A stretch of DNA of 64,000 nt. It comes from Phenylobacterium sp. (GTDB lineage Bacteria > Pseudomonadota > Alphaproteobacteria > Caulobacterales > Caulobacteraceae). The position numbers were made by a program, and so were the translations under genes. Positions 52,362-62,445 of the stretch are shown piece by piece. The DNA lies in NCBI RefSeq assembly GCF_030681155.1, contig NZ_JAUXXE010000049.1:43757-107756 (forward strand), given 5' to 3'. Numbering within the stretch: position 1 is the first letter of the stretch; each line of letters starts with the position of its first letter. The notes beneath the pieces were generated by a model. The model made no database searches, was not told where the DNA came from, and saw nothing but the letters and a program-made list of their open reading frames with translations.

Positions 52362-52975
52362 TGGCCCTGAAGGCCCTGAAGGCCCTGATGGTCGATGTCG
52401 ACGGGGTGATCGTCACCCACGCCGATCCGAAGGGTTGGTCGGCGAATATGGAAGCCGACCTCGGGCTCTCGCCACAGGCCCTTCAGGACGCGTTCTTCGC
52501 GCCGCACTTCGGCGACATAATTCATGGCCGCGCTCGCCTGCACGACCGGCTCGGTCCGGTGCTGGCGCAGATCGCCCCGCACGTCACCTCCCAGGCCTTG
52601 GCCAACTACTGGTTCGAGCAGGATGGTCATCTCGATCACGACCTGCTGGAGCAGTTGGCGGCGGTTCGTGCGCGCGGGATCGAACTTCACCTGGCGACCG
52701 TGCAGGAGCACGAGCGCGCCGATTATCTCTGGACCAAGATGGCGCTGAAGGACCGTTTCGACGCGATCCACTACGCCGCCGCGCTCGGCCACGCCAAGCC
52801 GGCCTTGGAGTTCTATCGCGAGATCGAGGCGCGCACCGGCTTTGCGCCCAGCGAGCTGTTCTTCATCGACGACAAGGCCGCCAATGTGCAAGCCGCCCAG
52901 GCCTGCGGCTGGGCGGCGGCGGTCTGGACGGGGCAGGAGCGGTTGGCCGCCCTGATGGCGAAGGCCGGGGTCTGA
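52361..52975 (+). CDS. HAD-superfamily hydrolase
   Basis: The 204-residue product has the HAD motif I KALMVDVDGVIVTHAD (D-x-D), motif II in LHLATVQ, and the terminal motif LFFIDDKAANVQAAQACGWAAAVW (DD). The layout matches HAD IA subfamilies with a small four-helix cap. The N-terminus is unusual because GCCCTGAAG is repeated in tandem (ALKALKALMVD), and the GTG start overlaps the mutS stop; an internal ATG at 52388 would remove the repeat. Substrate unknown. Confidence 0.82.
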   Translation: MALKALKALMVDVDGVIVTHADPKGWSANMEADLGLSPQALQDAFFAPHFGDIIHGRARLHDRLGPVLAQIAPHVTSQALANYWFEQDGHLDHDLLEQLAAVRARGIELHLATVQEHERADYLWTKMALKDRFDAIHYAAALGHAKPALEFYREIEARTGFAPSELFFIDDKAANVQAAQACGWAAAVWTGQERLAALMAKAGV

Positions 52976-52992
52976 GCGGTTATCTACGCACG

Positions 52993-53100
52993 TATCGTCA
53001 TCACCGGGCTTGTCCCGGTGATCCATAAACACGAACCGTCCAGATAGATCTCCGACCGCGGAGTCTATGGATGGCCGGCTCAAGAGGCCGGCCATGACGA
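52993..53100. repeat. REP-like composite palindrome, CCGGGCTTGTCCCGG family
   Basis: ATCGTCAT/ATGACGAT outer arms enclose CACCGGGcttgtCCCGGTG, ATCCATA/TATGGAT and GGCCGGCtcaagaGGCCGGCC. It separates the HAD gene from the convergent chemoreceptor gene and contains no gene. The CCGGGCTTGTCCCGG core is the same kind of word as the hairpin at 2.76 kb. Confidence 0.6.
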
Positions 53101-53115
53101 TCTTTAGGGGTGGCG

Positions 53116-54594
53116 TTAAGCCGCCCGACGCCGAGCGATGGCGCCCTCGGCCAAGCGGAAGCGACCGATCAGGTCGGTGAGGGTTTCGGCCTGGCGGGCG
53201 AGGTCCGCCGCGGCGTTGGCGGTTTCCAGCACCATGCCGGCGTTCTGCTGGGTGACGCGGTCCATTTCGTTGACCGCGGTGTTCACCTGGCCAAGACCGA
53301 TGGCCTGTTCCTGGGTCGAGGTGGAGATGTCGCCGACCAGCCCGTGGACTTCGCTAACCCGTCCGACGATGCGGTTCAGCGCCTGCCCGGTCTGGCCCAC
53401 GAGTTCGACGCCTTGGGCGACCTGGCTGCTGGAGTCGGTGATCAGACCCTTGATCTCACGGGCCGCGTCCGCGGCGCGCTGGGCCAGGGCCCGGACCTCG
53501 GAGGCGACGACCGCAAAGCCACGGCCGGCTTCGCCAGCGCGGGCGGCCTCGACCCCGGCGTTCAGGGCCAGCAGGTTGGTCTGGAAGGCGATCTCGTCGA
53601 TCACCCCGATGATCTGGCTGATCTTGTTGGAGGAGCCTTCGATCTGGCCCATGGCGGCGATCGCGGCCTCGACCACGGGGGCGCTCTGTTCGGCTTCCTG
53701 ACGGGCGTCGGCGACGGCGCCCGAGGTTTGCCGCGCGGTTTCAGCTGAGCGGCGGACGGTCACGGTGATCTCATCGACGGCGGCGGCGGTCTGTTCCAGC
53801 GAGGCGGCTTGGTTTTCGGTGCGGCGCGCGAGGTCGTCGCCGGACGTCTTCAGTTGGCCGACCGTGGAAGTCATGGAGGACACCGCCCGCACCACCGCGG
53901 CGATTGTGCCGTGCAGTTCGCCGACCGCACCGTTGAAGTCGTCGCGGAGCTGGGCGTAGTCGCCGGTCAGTTCTCGCTCGATGCGCGCGGTCAGGTCGCC
54001 CTTCGCCAGGCCCGAAAGCGCTTGGGCCAGGGTTTGGACCACGCGCGCCTGTTCAGCGGCGGCGGCGGCGCGTTCGGCCTCGGCCTTATGGCGCTCGGCT
54101 TCGGCGGCTTCGAAATAGGCGTCGAGCACCAGGCTCATGTCGAGCATGGCGCCCTTGATGAGCGCGGTGATGATGTCGGCGGTCTCGGCGTTCTTCGCCT
54201 TGCCCCCGAACACGCCAGGCGAGCGCTCAGTCATGACCGAGCGGATCAGTTGCTCCAGCACCAGGGCGTAGCCGCCGATGTACCAGCGCGGCTCCAGTCC
54301 GATGCGGGCGTGAATGCCGCCGATGGTCTGGACGGCCTTGGCGTAGTCGGCCGAGAACTCGCCGGACGCGATGCCCTGCCAATGGCGGAGCTGGGCGTTG
54401 TGGGCCTTGGTGATGTGGCCGTCGTCGCGGAAGTGGGTCCGCGTCTCGGGGGTCTTTCGGACTTGGGCGTAGAAGTGATCGAGCGCGGCCGGCAGGTTCT
54501 CTGAGATCAGCGGTTGCGCCGAACGCAGGGTTTTGCGGGTCTCCGCGGTCACCTGCATGAATTCCAGGCGTCCGTCCAAGCCGTTCCCAGTCAT
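53116..54594 (-). CDS. Globin-coupled methyl-accepting chemotaxis protein (soluble)
   Basis: The 492-residue product has an N-terminal globin-sensor domain: [33 protein letters not shown], then [25 protein letters not shown], with the proximal His probably in [11 protein letters not shown] short HAMP-like segment ([26 protein letters not shown]) and an MCP signalling domain with tip [53 protein letters not shown] follow. No transmembrane segment is seen, so it should sense O2 or redox in the cytoplasm. ATG 54633 with AGGAGG would add 13 residues. Confidence 0.88.
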   Translation of the reverse strand: MTGNGLDGRLEFMQVTAETRKTLRSAQPLISENLPAALDHFYAQVRKTPETRTHFRDDGHITKAHNAQLRHWQGIASGEFSADYAKAVQTIGGIHARIGLEPRWYIGGYALVLEQLIRSVMTERSPGVFGGKAKNAETADIITALIKGAMLDMSLVLDAYFEAAEAERHKAEAERAAAAAEQARVVQTLAQALSGLAKGDLTARIERELTGDYAQLRDDFNGAVGELHGTIAAVVRAVSSMTSTVGQLKTSGDDLARRTENQAASLEQTAAAVDEITVTVRRSAETARQTSGAVADARQEAEQSAPVVEAAIAAMGQIEGSSNKISQIIGVIDEIAFQTNLLALNAGVEAARAGEAGRGFAVVASEVRALAQRAADAAREIKGLITDSSSQVAQGVELVGQTGQALNRIVGRVSEVHGLVGDISTSTQEQAIGLGQVNTAVNEMDRVTQQNAGMVLETANAAADLARQAETLTDLIGRFRLAEGAIARRRAA

Positions 54595-54802
54595 CACTCG
54601 CTCCACAACCGCGCAACACTCACGCATCAACATCTTGCGACGTCCTCCTGAACCTTCGCGGTTAAGGATGGGTAAGGAGCTCGACGACCTACCGGCAGAT
54701 GATCGATTCCGCGTCATTTCGCCGCCGTGCGCGACCGACAGGTATTGAACTGTGTTTTTCTTTGCCCTCGGCAGACGAAGCCGCCGAGACTATATCCAAG
54801 CC

Positions 54803-57625
54803 ATGCCCCCACGCCTTCGCCCCACACGCCTGGAATATGTCGTCGACGGGGTCCGTCTGCGCGCCCAGCTTTCCGCCGCCGCCCTCGACGCCGTCGGCGA
54901 CGAGGCCGAGCAACGCCGCCGCGCGCTGGAAATTCTGAAGCAGGCTCTGTTCCGTGGCCGGATGATCGCCAAGGAGCGGCTGGAAAACGGTGCTGGCGGC
55001 ATCGAGACCGCGCGACTGCTGTCGGGCGTCACCGACGAGGTGGTCACCGCCCTCTACGACTTCACCACGGTCCACGTGTTCCGGGCGCGCAACCCCACCG
55101 AAGGCGAGCGCCTGGCGTTGCTGGCGGTCGGTGGCTACGGGCGCGGCGCCCTGGCGCCGTTCTCCGATCTCGATCTGCTGTTCCTGCGCCCCTACAAGCC
55201 GACCGCCCACACCGAGAGCGTGATTGAGTACATGCTCTACGCCCTATGGGACCTGGGCTTCAAAGTTGGCCACGCCTCGCGCACGGTCGAGGAGTGCATC
55301 AAGCTTTCGCGCGAAGACTACACTATCCGCACCTCGATCCTGGAGGCGCGTCAGCTCACCGGCGACAAGCAACTGGCCGACGAACTGATCCGCCGCTTCC
55401 GCGCCGAGGTGGTGAAGGGCACCGCCGCCCAGTTCGTCGCCGCCAAGCTGAAGGAGCGCGATGTCCGCCAGGAGCGGGCAGGGGCCAGCCGCTACATGGT
55501 CGAGCCCAATGTGAAAGAGGGCAAGGGCGGGCTGCGGGACCTCAACACCCTGTTCTGGATCGCCCAGTATCTGCATCCGGTCAGCCAGGTGGACGGTTTC
55601 GTCCAGCTCGACATGTTCAACCGGCGTGAGGTCGCGGCCTTCATCAAGGCGTTCGATTTCCTGTGGGCGGTGCGGTGCCATCTGCACTTCGCCACCGGCC
55701 GGCCTGAAGAGCGCCTGACCTTTGACCTGCAGCCCGAGATCGCCCGCCGGATGGGCTATGGCGATCGCGGCGACGCGCCGGCCGTCGAGCGTTTCATGCG
55801 GCGCTACTTCCTGATCGCCAAGGAGGTAGGCGCGCTGACCCGCGTGTTCGCCGCCAAGCTCGAGGCCGAGCAGATCAAGCAGGAGCCGAAGGGGCTCTCG
55901 CGGCTCATTCCTGGCCACGGCAAGACCAAGCGCAAGAAACTCGACCCCGGCTTCCACGAAGAAGGCGGGCGCTTGAACATCGATGGGCCTGAGATTTTCG
56001 AGGCCGATCCGATCAACATGCTGCGGCTGTTTCGGCTGGCCGATCAGCGCGACCTCGACCTGCATCCCGACGCCTTCACCGCCGCCAGCCGCTGTTCGGG
56101 CCTGATCGGTTCGAAGGTGCGGCGGGACCCGGCGGCGGCCAAGGTGTTCCTGGACATCCTCGCTCACGGCCGCGATCCGCAGCGGACCCTGTCGATGATG
56201 AACGAGGCCGACGTACTGGGGCGCTTCGTGCCCGAGTGGGGCCGCATCGTCGCTCAGATGCAGTTCAACATGTACCACTCCTATACGGTGGACGAGCACA
56301 CCCTACGGGCCATCGGGGTGATCGCCGACATCGCCAACGGGCGCTTCGCCGAGGACCATCCGCTGTCGACCGCGGTCATGCCGCTGATCGACGACCGCGA
56401 GGCGCTGTTCCTGGCGATGCTGCTGCACGACACCGGCAAGGGCGGGGTCGGCGGGCAGGAAAAGGCCGGCGCCCGCGCCGCCCGCCAGGCCTGCGAGCGC
56501 CTGGGCCTGGACCGCAAGCGCATCGAGATGGTGGCCTGGCTGGTCGAGCATCACCTGGTGAAGATCGACTACGCCCAGAAGCGCGACATCTCCGACCCGC
56601 GCACCGTGGTCGATTTCGCCCGCATCGTGGAGACGCCCGAGCGGCTGCGCCTGCTGCTGGTGCTGACCGTCGCCGATATCCGCGCGGTCGGGCCGGGGGT
56701 CTGGAACGGCTGGAAGGGCCAGCTGATGCGCGAGCTCTACGGCGCGACCGAAGCGGTGTTCCGCGGCGGCCGCGGCTCGGACGCCGCCGCCGCCATCCGC
56801 CGCTATCACGAGAACGCGGCCTATGACGCCCGGGTGCGGTTGATCGCCGCCGACCCGACGACGGTCGATTGGGTCCAGACCATGGAGGACGCCTATTTCA
56901 CCTCGTTCTCCGATGAGGAAATCCTTGTCCACGCGGCCCTGGCGCGGCGCGCCGAGCAGGCCGGGGGCGCGGCGGCCCAAGGCCAGATTCGCAGCGGCCT
57001 GAACGCTTCGGAAGTGGTGGTCGCCGCGCCCGACCGCCAGCGATTGTTCGTCAATCTGGTCACCGCCATCACAGCGGCCGGCGCCAACGTGGTCGGGGCC
57101 CGTGTGTTCACCTCCGGCCAGGGCGAGGCGCTGGATGTATTCTATGTCCAGGACGGCGCCGGCGCCGCCTATGGGGCGGACAATCCACGCACGCTCAGCC
57201 GTTTGGCCGAGGCCCTCGAAGCGGCTGGGCGGGGCGAGGCGACCAAGGGTGAACCGCGCCGGGTGACGGACTTTGGTCGCGCCGCGGCCTTCTCGATCAC
57301 GCCCACCGTCATGCTCGACAACGACGCCTCGGAAGTCTCCACGGTGGTGGAGGCGTCGGGTCGCGACCGGCCAGGCCTGCTGGCGGCGCTGGCCAACAAT
57401 ATATCGGACGCCGGGCTCTCGATTCTGTCGGCGCATATCGATGGCTATGGCGAGCGGGCTGTCGACGCCTTCTATGTCACTGAGCCGAACGGGGGAAAGC
57501 TGACCGACGCCAAGCGGATGGCGGCGCTGAAGGCTGATCTGATGGCCTCGCTGAACGAAGCCGAGGCCGCGCCGCCGCGCTCTCGGGCCAATCTGCAGAA
57601 GGCCAGAGCGAGCGTCGCCCGATAG
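54803..57625 (+). CDS. glnD: [Protein-PII] uridylyltransferase/uridylyl-removing enzyme
   Basis: GlnD uridylylates PII at low nitrogen and removes it when glutamine is high. The 940-residue product has the nucleotidyltransferase site AVGGYGRGALAPFSDLDLLFLRPYK, a GlnE/D helical domain, the HD domain (LFLAMLLHDTGKGG) and two C-terminal ACT domains (LFVNLVTAITAAGANVVGARVFTSGQGEALDVFYVQDG; RPGLLAALANNISDAGLSILSAHIDGYGERAVDAFYV). ATG 54803 is chosen; the longer ORF to 54752 is less likely. It is divergent from the chemoreceptor. Confidence 0.96.
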   Translation: MPPRLRPTRLEYVVDGVRLRAQLSAAALDAVGDEAEQRRRALEILKQALFRGRMIAKERLENGAGGIETARLLSGVTDEVVTALYDFTTVHVFRARNPTEGERLALLAVGGYGRGALAPFSDLDLLFLRPYKPTAHTESVIEYMLYALWDLGFKVGHASRTVEECIKLSREDYTIRTSILEARQLTGDKQLADELIRRFRAEVVKGTAAQFVAAKLKERDVRQERAGASRYMVEPNVKEGKGGLRDLNTLFWIAQYLHPVSQVDGFVQLDMFNRREVAAFIKAFDFLWAVRCHLHFATGRPEERLTFDLQPEIARRMGYGDRGDAPAVERFMRRYFLIAKEVGALTRVFAAKLEAEQIKQEPKGLSRLIPGHGKTKRKKLDPGFHEEGGRLNIDGPEIFEADPINMLRLFRLADQRDLDLHPDAFTAASRCSGLIGSKVRRDPAAAKVFLDILAHGRDPQRTLSMMNEADVLGRFVPEWGRIVAQMQFNMYHSYTVDEHTLRAIGVIADIANGRFAEDHPLSTAVMPLIDDREALFLAMLLHDTGKGGVGGQEKAGARAARQACERLGLDRKRIEMVAWLVEHHLVKIDYAQKRDISDPRTVVDFARIVETPERLRLLLVLTVADIRAVGPGVWNGWKGQLMRELYGATEAVFRGGRGSDAAAAIRRYHENAAYDARVRLIAADPTTVDWVQTMEDAYFTSFSDEEILVHAALARRAEQAGGAAAQGQIRSGLNASEVVVAAPDRQRLFVNLVTAITAAGANVVGARVFTSGQGEALDVFYVQDGAGAAYGADNPRTLSRLAEALEAAGRGEATKGEPRRVTDFGRAAAFSITPTVMLDNDASEVSTVVEASGRDRPGLLAALANNISDAGLSILSAHIDGYGERAVDAFYVTEPNGGKLTDAKRMAALKADLMASLNEAEAAPPRSRANLQKARASVAR

Positions 57626-57683
57626 GGCGCGCGGGCTCTTGTCGCTCTTGACCCTGCCCTAGGGCTCAGCGCACACAAACCGC

Positions 57684-59309
57684 GTGACCGCATCCGCATC
57701 CTCGCCCGCCAAGAGCGGCCTGATCCGCTCCTCCATGGTGCTGTCGGGCCTGACGCTCATCAGTCGGTTCATGGGGCTGGCGCGGGATCTGGTGCTCACC
57801 GCCCGGCTCGGGGCCAGCGCCACCATCGCGGCCGACGCCTACTACACCGCCCTGGCTTTCCCGAACCTGTTTCGCCGGATCTTCGCCGAGGGCGCGTTTT
57901 CCTCGGCCTTCATCCCGGCCTACACCAAGACCCTGGTCGGGGACGGGCAGGCGGAGGCCGACCGCATCGCCTCTGACGCCCTGGCGACCCTGGCCGCGGC
58001 CACGATCGGCCTGACCATCGCCGCCCAGCTGGCCATGCCATGGCTGATGTACGTCATCAATCCGGGCTACGCTTCCGATCCGGCCAAGTTCAAGCTGGCG
58101 ATCCTGCTGACCCAGATCAGCATGCCCTATCTGCCGTGCATGGCGATTGGCGCGCTGCTCTCGGGCGTCCTGAACGCCCACCGGCGGTTCATCGTCACCG
58201 GCATTTTCCCGACCATCCTCAACCTGGTCATGCTGGCTGCGGTCATTCCGCAGACTGACCCCATCCGGGCCGCCTTCGCCGCCTCTGTCGCCATTCCCAT
58301 AGCCGGCGTGCTGCAGGCCGGCCTGCTGTGGTGGGGCGCTCGGCGGGCCGGGGCGAAGATCATGCTCCGCCTTCCCAAGCTCAGTCCTGAGATCAAGGCG
58401 CTGATCGCCCTGGCCATCCCCGGGGCGATCGCCGCCAGCGCCGTGCAGATCAACATCTTCATTTCCGGCATCCTGGCCTCCCAGGTGCCCGGCGGGCGGG
58501 CCTGGACCGAGGTCGCCGCGCGTCTATACCAGCTGCCGCTCGGCCTGATTGGCGTGGCGGTGAGCGTCGCCCTGCTGCCCCGGCTGTCCAGCGCCATCCA
58601 GGCCAAGGACCATGCCGACGCTCAAGCCGCCACCGACCAGGCGATCATCTTCTCGCTGGCCCTGACGGCGCCTGCCGGCGCGGCGCTGGCGGCCATGCCG
58701 TTCTTCCTGATCGACGGGCTATTCACCCGCGGCGCCTTCACCGTGGAGGACGCGCGTCAGACCGGTCAGATCCTGCTGCAATACGGTTGGGGCGTCCCGG
58801 CCTTCGTGCTGACCCGCGTGCTGCAGCCGGCGTTCTTCGCCCGCGCCGACACCCGCGCGCCGATGCGCTTCGGGATCATCTCGGTGGTGGTGAACATCGT
58901 GCTTGGCCTGGCCCTGTTCCAGGTGATCGGCATCCAAGGCATCGCTGCGGCGACCAGCGCGGCCGCCTGGTTGAACGTCCTGCAGATGTCTCTGTTGCTC
59001 GCCAAGCGAGGTGATTACACGCCCACCAAGGTGGCCTGGAACCGGATCGCCCGCATCATTGCGGCCAGCACGGCGTTCGGACTGCTGATGGCCTTTGCGT
59101 CCCACAACCGAGCCTTCATCGAGGCCCCGTTGCATGACCTGCGCTTCCTCGGCCTGGGGGCCAAGGAGATCGCCGTACTGTCGGTCAGCGCGCTCGGCGT
59201 GCTGGCCTATGGCGTGCTGCTGCTCGGGTTCAGGGGTGTCACCCCCACCGAAATCCGCGCGGCCCTTCGCCGCCGTCCGGGCGATGTCGCGGTCTCGCCG
59301 GACCTCTGA
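57684..59309 (+). CDS. murJ: Lipid II flippase MurJ (MviN)
   Basis: MurJ flips lipid II across the inner membrane for peptidoglycan synthesis. The 541-residue product has about 14 hydrophobic helices and conserved segments SMVLSGLTLISRFMGLARDLVLTARLGAS, AYYTALAFPNLFRRIFAEGAFSSAFIPAYTK and RLYQLPLGLIGVAVSVALLPRLS. It starts with a GTG; the extension MTASASSPAKSG is short. It lies 58 bp after glnD in the same direction, the glnD-murJ-trpS order common in alphaproteobacteria. Confidence 0.95.
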   Translation: MTASASSPAKSGLIRSSMVLSGLTLISRFMGLARDLVLTARLGASATIAADAYYTALAFPNLFRRIFAEGAFSSAFIPAYTKTLVGDGQAEADRIASDALATLAAATIGLTIAAQLAMPWLMYVINPGYASDPAKFKLAILLTQISMPYLPCMAIGALLSGVLNAHRRFIVTGIFPTILNLVMLAAVIPQTDPIRAAFAASVAIPIAGVLQAGLLWWGARRAGAKIMLRLPKLSPEIKALIALAIPGAIAASAVQINIFISGILASQVPGGRAWTEVAARLYQLPLGLIGVAVSVALLPRLSSAIQAKDHADAQAATDQAIIFSLALTAPAGAALAAMPFFLIDGLFTRGAFTVEDARQTGQILLQYGWGVPAFVLTRVLQPAFFARADTRAPMRFGIISVVVNIVLGLALFQVIGIQGIAAATSAAAWLNVLQMSLLLAKRGDYTPTKVAWNRIARIIAASTAFGLLMAFASHNRAFIEAPLHDLRFLGLGAKEIAVLSVSALGVLAYGVLLLGFRGVTPTEIRAALRRRPGDVAVSPDL

Positions 59310-59456
59310 CGGGCTTGCCGTTTTTCCGCGAAGGCCTTATTCGCAATGGTCATGGCTTACGGAACGCAAACTTGGCGATGGCGCAGCGCCTGATCCCGCC
59401 CACCGGCTGCGCCGACGCGCGCCTGCACGTCCTCTTTTCAAAAGCCTGACATCATC

Positions 59457-60491
59457 ATGACCGACCAAGCTCCCCCCGCCTACACGGGCCCGCAACGCGT
59501 GCTGTCCGGCGTCCAACCTTCGGGCGCCCTGCACCTTGGCAACTATCTCGGCGCGCTGGTGAAGTTCGCCCGCCTGCAGCACGAGGTGGAGACCTTCATC
59601 TTCGTGGCCGACATGCACGCGATCACCGTGTGGCAGGACCCGAAGCTGCTGGCTTCCCAGGTGCGCGAGATCGCCGCCGCCTATCTGGCCGCCGGCCTTG
59701 ATCCGAAGGTCGCCACCATCTTCCCGCAGTCCGCCGTGACCGCCCACGCCGAACTGGCCTGGATCTTCAACTGCGTCGCCCGCCTCGGCTGGCTCGACCG
59801 GATGACCCAGTTCAAGGAGAAGTCGGGCAAGCACAAGGAGCGCTCGAGCGTCGGCCTCTACACCTATCCGGTGCTCCAGGCCGCCGACATCCTGCTCTAC
59901 AAAGCGACCCAGGTTCCGGTGGGCGAGGACCAGCGCCAGCATCTTGAGCTGACACGCGACGTGGCGGCCAAGTTCAACCACGACTTCGAGGTTCCGGGCT
60001 TCTTCCCATTGCCCGACGCCATGACCCAGGGTCCCGGCGCGCGGGTGATGTCGCTGCGCGACGGCTCGGCCAAGATGAGCAAGTCCGACCCGTCGGACAA
60101 TTCGCGGCTCAACCTGCTGGATGACGCGGACGCCATCTCCCAGAAGGTCCGCAAGGCCAGGACCGACCCTGAGCCGCTGCCCGAGACGCTCGATGAACTG
60201 AAAGAGCGGCCGGAGGCCCTGAACCTGCTCGGCATCTACGCCGCGCTGGAAGGGCGCACTTCAGCCGAAGTGCTGACCGAGTTCGCCGGCCAGGGCTTTG
60301 GCGCCTTCAAGCCGAAGCTTGCCGATCTCGCGGTCGAAAAGCTTGGCCCGGTCGGCGCTGAGATGCGCCGTTTGATGGCCGATCCGGCCGAGATCGACCG
60401 GGTGCTGGCCGCCGGCGCCGAGCGCGCCCGTGAAGCCGCCGCGCCCACGCTGGCCGAGGTCCGCAAGATCGTCGGGTATTGGGGCGCCTAA
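59457..60491 (+). CDS. trpS: Tryptophanyl-tRNA synthetase
   Basis: TrpRS charges tRNA-Trp. The 344-residue class Ic enzyme has [21 protein letters not shown] (HIGH-type HLGN near residue 22), [51 protein letters not shown] and [19 protein letters not shown] (KMSKS). Length matches the family. It follows murJ with a 147-bp gap and is followed by a REP-like palindrome and a universal stress protein. Confidence 0.98.
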   Translation: MTDQAPPAYTGPQRVLSGVQPSGALHLGNYLGALVKFARLQHEVETFIFVADMHAITVWQDPKLLASQVREIAAAYLAAGLDPKVATIFPQSAVTAHAELAWIFNCVARLGWLDRMTQFKEKSGKHKERSSVGLYTYPVLQAADILLYKATQVPVGEDQRQHLELTRDVAAKFNHDFEVPGFFPLPDAMTQGPGARVMSLRDGSAKMSKSDPSDNSRLNLLDDADAISQKVRKARTDPEPLPETLDELKERPEALNLLGIYAALEGRTSAEVLTEFAGQGFGAFKPKLADLAVEKLGPVGAEMRRLMADPAEIDRVLAAGAERAREAAAPTLAEVRKIVGYWGA

Positions 60492-60505
60492 ACCCACGTT
60501 CAATC

Positions 60506-60614
60506 GTCATCCTCCGGTCGTCTGAAAGACGATCCGGGGGACCCAAGCTGAGTTACAGAACTCGATAGGCCGATTGGGTCCCCCGGATCTCGCTTCGCGA
60601 GCCCGGAGGATGAC
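60506..60614. repeat. REP-like composite palindrome, GATCCGGGGGACC family
   Basis: Outer arms GTCATCCTCCGG (60506-60517) and CCGGAGGATGAC (60603-60614) enclose perfect inner arms GATCCGGGGGACCCA (60531-60545) and TGGGTCCCCCGGATC (60575-60589). A further 8-bp CTCGCTTCGCGAG hairpin lies at 60589-60601. It occupies the gap between trpS and the stress protein and contains no gene. Confidence 0.7.
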
Positions 60615-60664
60615 CATGGTGGTTCAGTGTTGCCTTCGCTTCCGTCAGACCTCACCGTCATCCC

Positions 60665-61138
60665 ATGAGCCCACGTAAGTTCCTCGTTATCGCCGACGAC
60701 AGCCCAGAGTTTCAGGCCGCCCTGCGGTTCGCCTGTCGCCGGGCGCGCTCGACCCAGGGGCACGTGGCCCTGTTGCGGGTGATCGAGCCGGCGGTGTTCG
60801 AGCATTGGAGCGGCGTGCGCGACGAGATCGAGCGCCAGGCCCGTGAGGAGGCCGAGGCGATCCTGCAGAAAATGGCCGAGTATGTGGTGGCCGAAACCGG
60901 CGCTCCGCCAGAATTCATCATTATGCACGCCGACAGCACCCGCGCGGCCCTGCGCGAGGTGATTTCCGCCGATCCGTCGATCAAGATCCTGGTGTTGGCC
61001 GCCGCGGTCGGGGGCAGGGGCCCCGGCCCGTTGGTCGCCTCCATCGCCAAGGACGGGGTCAAATGGGGGAGTCGCAAGGTGCCGGTGACCGTCGTGCCGG
61101 GCGATCTGACCGATGAAGAGATCGCCGACCTCGCCTAG
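60665..61138 (+). CDS. Universal stress protein family (UspA-like)
   Basis: The 157-residue product starts KFLVIADDSPEFQAALRFACRRARSTQGHVALLRVIEPA and includes the ATP-binding region VLAAAVGGRGPGPLVASIA with the conserved GxxG pattern of UspA-type proteins, and ends KVPVTVVPGDLTDEEIADLA. Usp proteins bind ATP or AMP and act in stress survival, mechanism unclear. Its ATG has no strong promoter evidence. It is read together with the NifU-like gene 50 bp downstream. Confidence 0.85.
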   Translation: MSPRKFLVIADDSPEFQAALRFACRRARSTQGHVALLRVIEPAVFEHWSGVRDEIERQAREEAEAILQKMAEYVVAETGAPPEFIIMHADSTRAALREVISADPSIKILVLAAAVGGRGPGPLVASIAKDGVKWGSRKVPVTVVPGDLTDEEIADLA

Positions 61139-61187
61139 CGACATCGCGAAACTTGCGATTTGGCCGGCAAAGCGCCACATCACATCC

Positions 61188-61760
61188 ATGTTCATCCAGA
61201 CTGAAGTCACGCCGAACCCCGAGGTTCTGAAGTTCCTTCCCGGCCGCGAACTCCTCGCTGAGGGTTCGCGCGACTTCCGGACCATGGAAGAGGCTCAGGT
61301 CTCGCCGCTTGCGAGCGACCTGTTCGATATCGAAGGCGTCACCCGGGTGTTCTTCGGGGCCGACTTCCTGACGGTCGGCAAGGACGCTCATCATGATTGG
61401 CCGCACCTGAAGGCGCCGATCCTGGCGGCGATCATGGATCACTTCACGTCGGGCCGGCCTCTGTTCGAGGAAAGCGGCGGCGAGGCCGGCGGCCACGACG
61501 ATCTGGTCTATGAGGGCGAGACCGCCCAGGTGGTCGCCGAGATCAAGGAATTACTGGACACCCGCATCCGCCCCGCTGTGGCGCAGGACGGCGGCGATAT
61601 CCTGTTCAATCGCTTCGAGCCCGACACCGGGGTGGTCTGGCTGCATATGCGCGGCGCCTGCTCGGGCTGCCCGTCGTCGTCGGCGACGTTGAAGGCCGGC
61701 GTCGAGAACATGCTCAAGCACTACGTGCCCGAGGTGACGCGCGTCGAGCAGACGCTCTAG
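61188..61760 (+). CDS. NifU-type Fe-S scaffold/carrier protein
   Basis: The 190-residue product has an N-terminal Nfu_N domain (FIQTEVTPNPEVLKFLPGRELLAEGSRDFRTMEEAQVSPLASDLFDIEGVTRVFFGADFLTVGK). The C-terminal NifU-like domain includes IRPAVAQDGGDILFNRFEPDTGVVWLHMRGACSGCPSSSATLKAGVE with the cluster-binding CxxC. It probably carries [4Fe-4S] clusters to enzymes. ATG 61188 matches family starts; the longer ORF to 61113 extends into the stress protein. It is the usual neighbour of tsaB in related genomes (inference). Confidence 0.93.
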   Translation: MFIQTEVTPNPEVLKFLPGRELLAEGSRDFRTMEEAQVSPLASDLFDIEGVTRVFFGADFLTVGKDAHHDWPHLKAPILAAIMDHFTSGRPLFEESGGEAGGHDDLVYEGETAQVVAEIKELLDTRIRPAVAQDGGDILFNRFEPDTGVVWLHMRGACSGCPSSSATLKAGVENMLKHYVPEVTRVEQTL

Positions 61761-61806
61761 GCGCCCCAGGGGTGGGGTTTTCTCGAATATCAGCGGCGAA
61801 CACGCG

Positions 61807-62445
61807 ATGATCGTGCTCGCCATCGACACCTGCCTGTTCGCCTGCTCGGTTGCGGTGGTGGACGGCGAGCAGGTCTTGGCGCGCCGTGTCGAGCCGATGA
61901 GCCGTGGCCATCAGGAACGTCTCGCGCCGTTGGTCCAGGAGGCCATGGCCGAGGCTGGACTGGGCTTCGACAAGCTTGAGCGGATTGGCGTCACCGTCGG
62001 CCCCGGGTCGTTCACCGGTTTGCGGGTCGGATTGGCCTTCGCCAAGGGCCTGGCTTCCGCGCTTTCCATCCCGGCGGTCGGGATCGGCGCCTTGGAAGCC
62101 TTGGCTGACACTGAGAGTGGGAACGTTGTCGCCGTGCTCGACGCCAAGCGCGGCCAAGTCTATCTGCAGGCCTTCTCCGATGGCGCCCCGGTCAGTGCGC
62201 CGGACGCCCTGCCGATCGAGACCGCAGCGGCGCGCGTGGCCGAATTCGCGCCCGACACCTTGATCGGCACCGGCGCGGCCCTGCTGGCCGGGTTTCGGCC
62301 AGGGGTTCGGGTCATCGAGGCCGACGTCACCGACCCGGTGGCGGTGGCGCGCCTGGCGGCGCTGCGATCGCCGGTCCCTCCGCGCCCGCTCTATCTTCGC
62401 GCGCCGGACGCCAAGCTGCCGGGCGGAAAGACGCTCGAGGCGTGA
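61807..62445 (+). CDS. tsaB: tRNA threonylcarbamoyladenosine biosynthesis protein TsaB
   Basis: TsaB partners TsaD in adding threonylcarbamoyl to A37 of ANN-reading tRNAs. The 212-residue product shows VLAIDTCLFACSVAVVDGEQVLARRVEPMSRGHQERLAPLVQEAM and VTVGPGSFTGLRVGLAFAKGLASALSIPAVGIGALEAL, with ASKHA-type phosphate motifs. The TGA stop overlaps the GTG start of rimI (GTGA), as often seen. The C-terminal region is less conserved. Confidence 0.93.
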   Translation: MIVLAIDTCLFACSVAVVDGEQVLARRVEPMSRGHQERLAPLVQEAMAEAGLGFDKLERIGVTVGPGSFTGLRVGLAFAKGLASALSIPAVGIGALEALADTESGNVVAVLDAKRGQVYLQAFSDGAPVSAPDALPIETAAARVAEFAPDTLIGTGAALLAGFRPGVRVIEADVTDPVAVARLAALRSPVPPRPLYLRAPDAKLPGGKTLEA

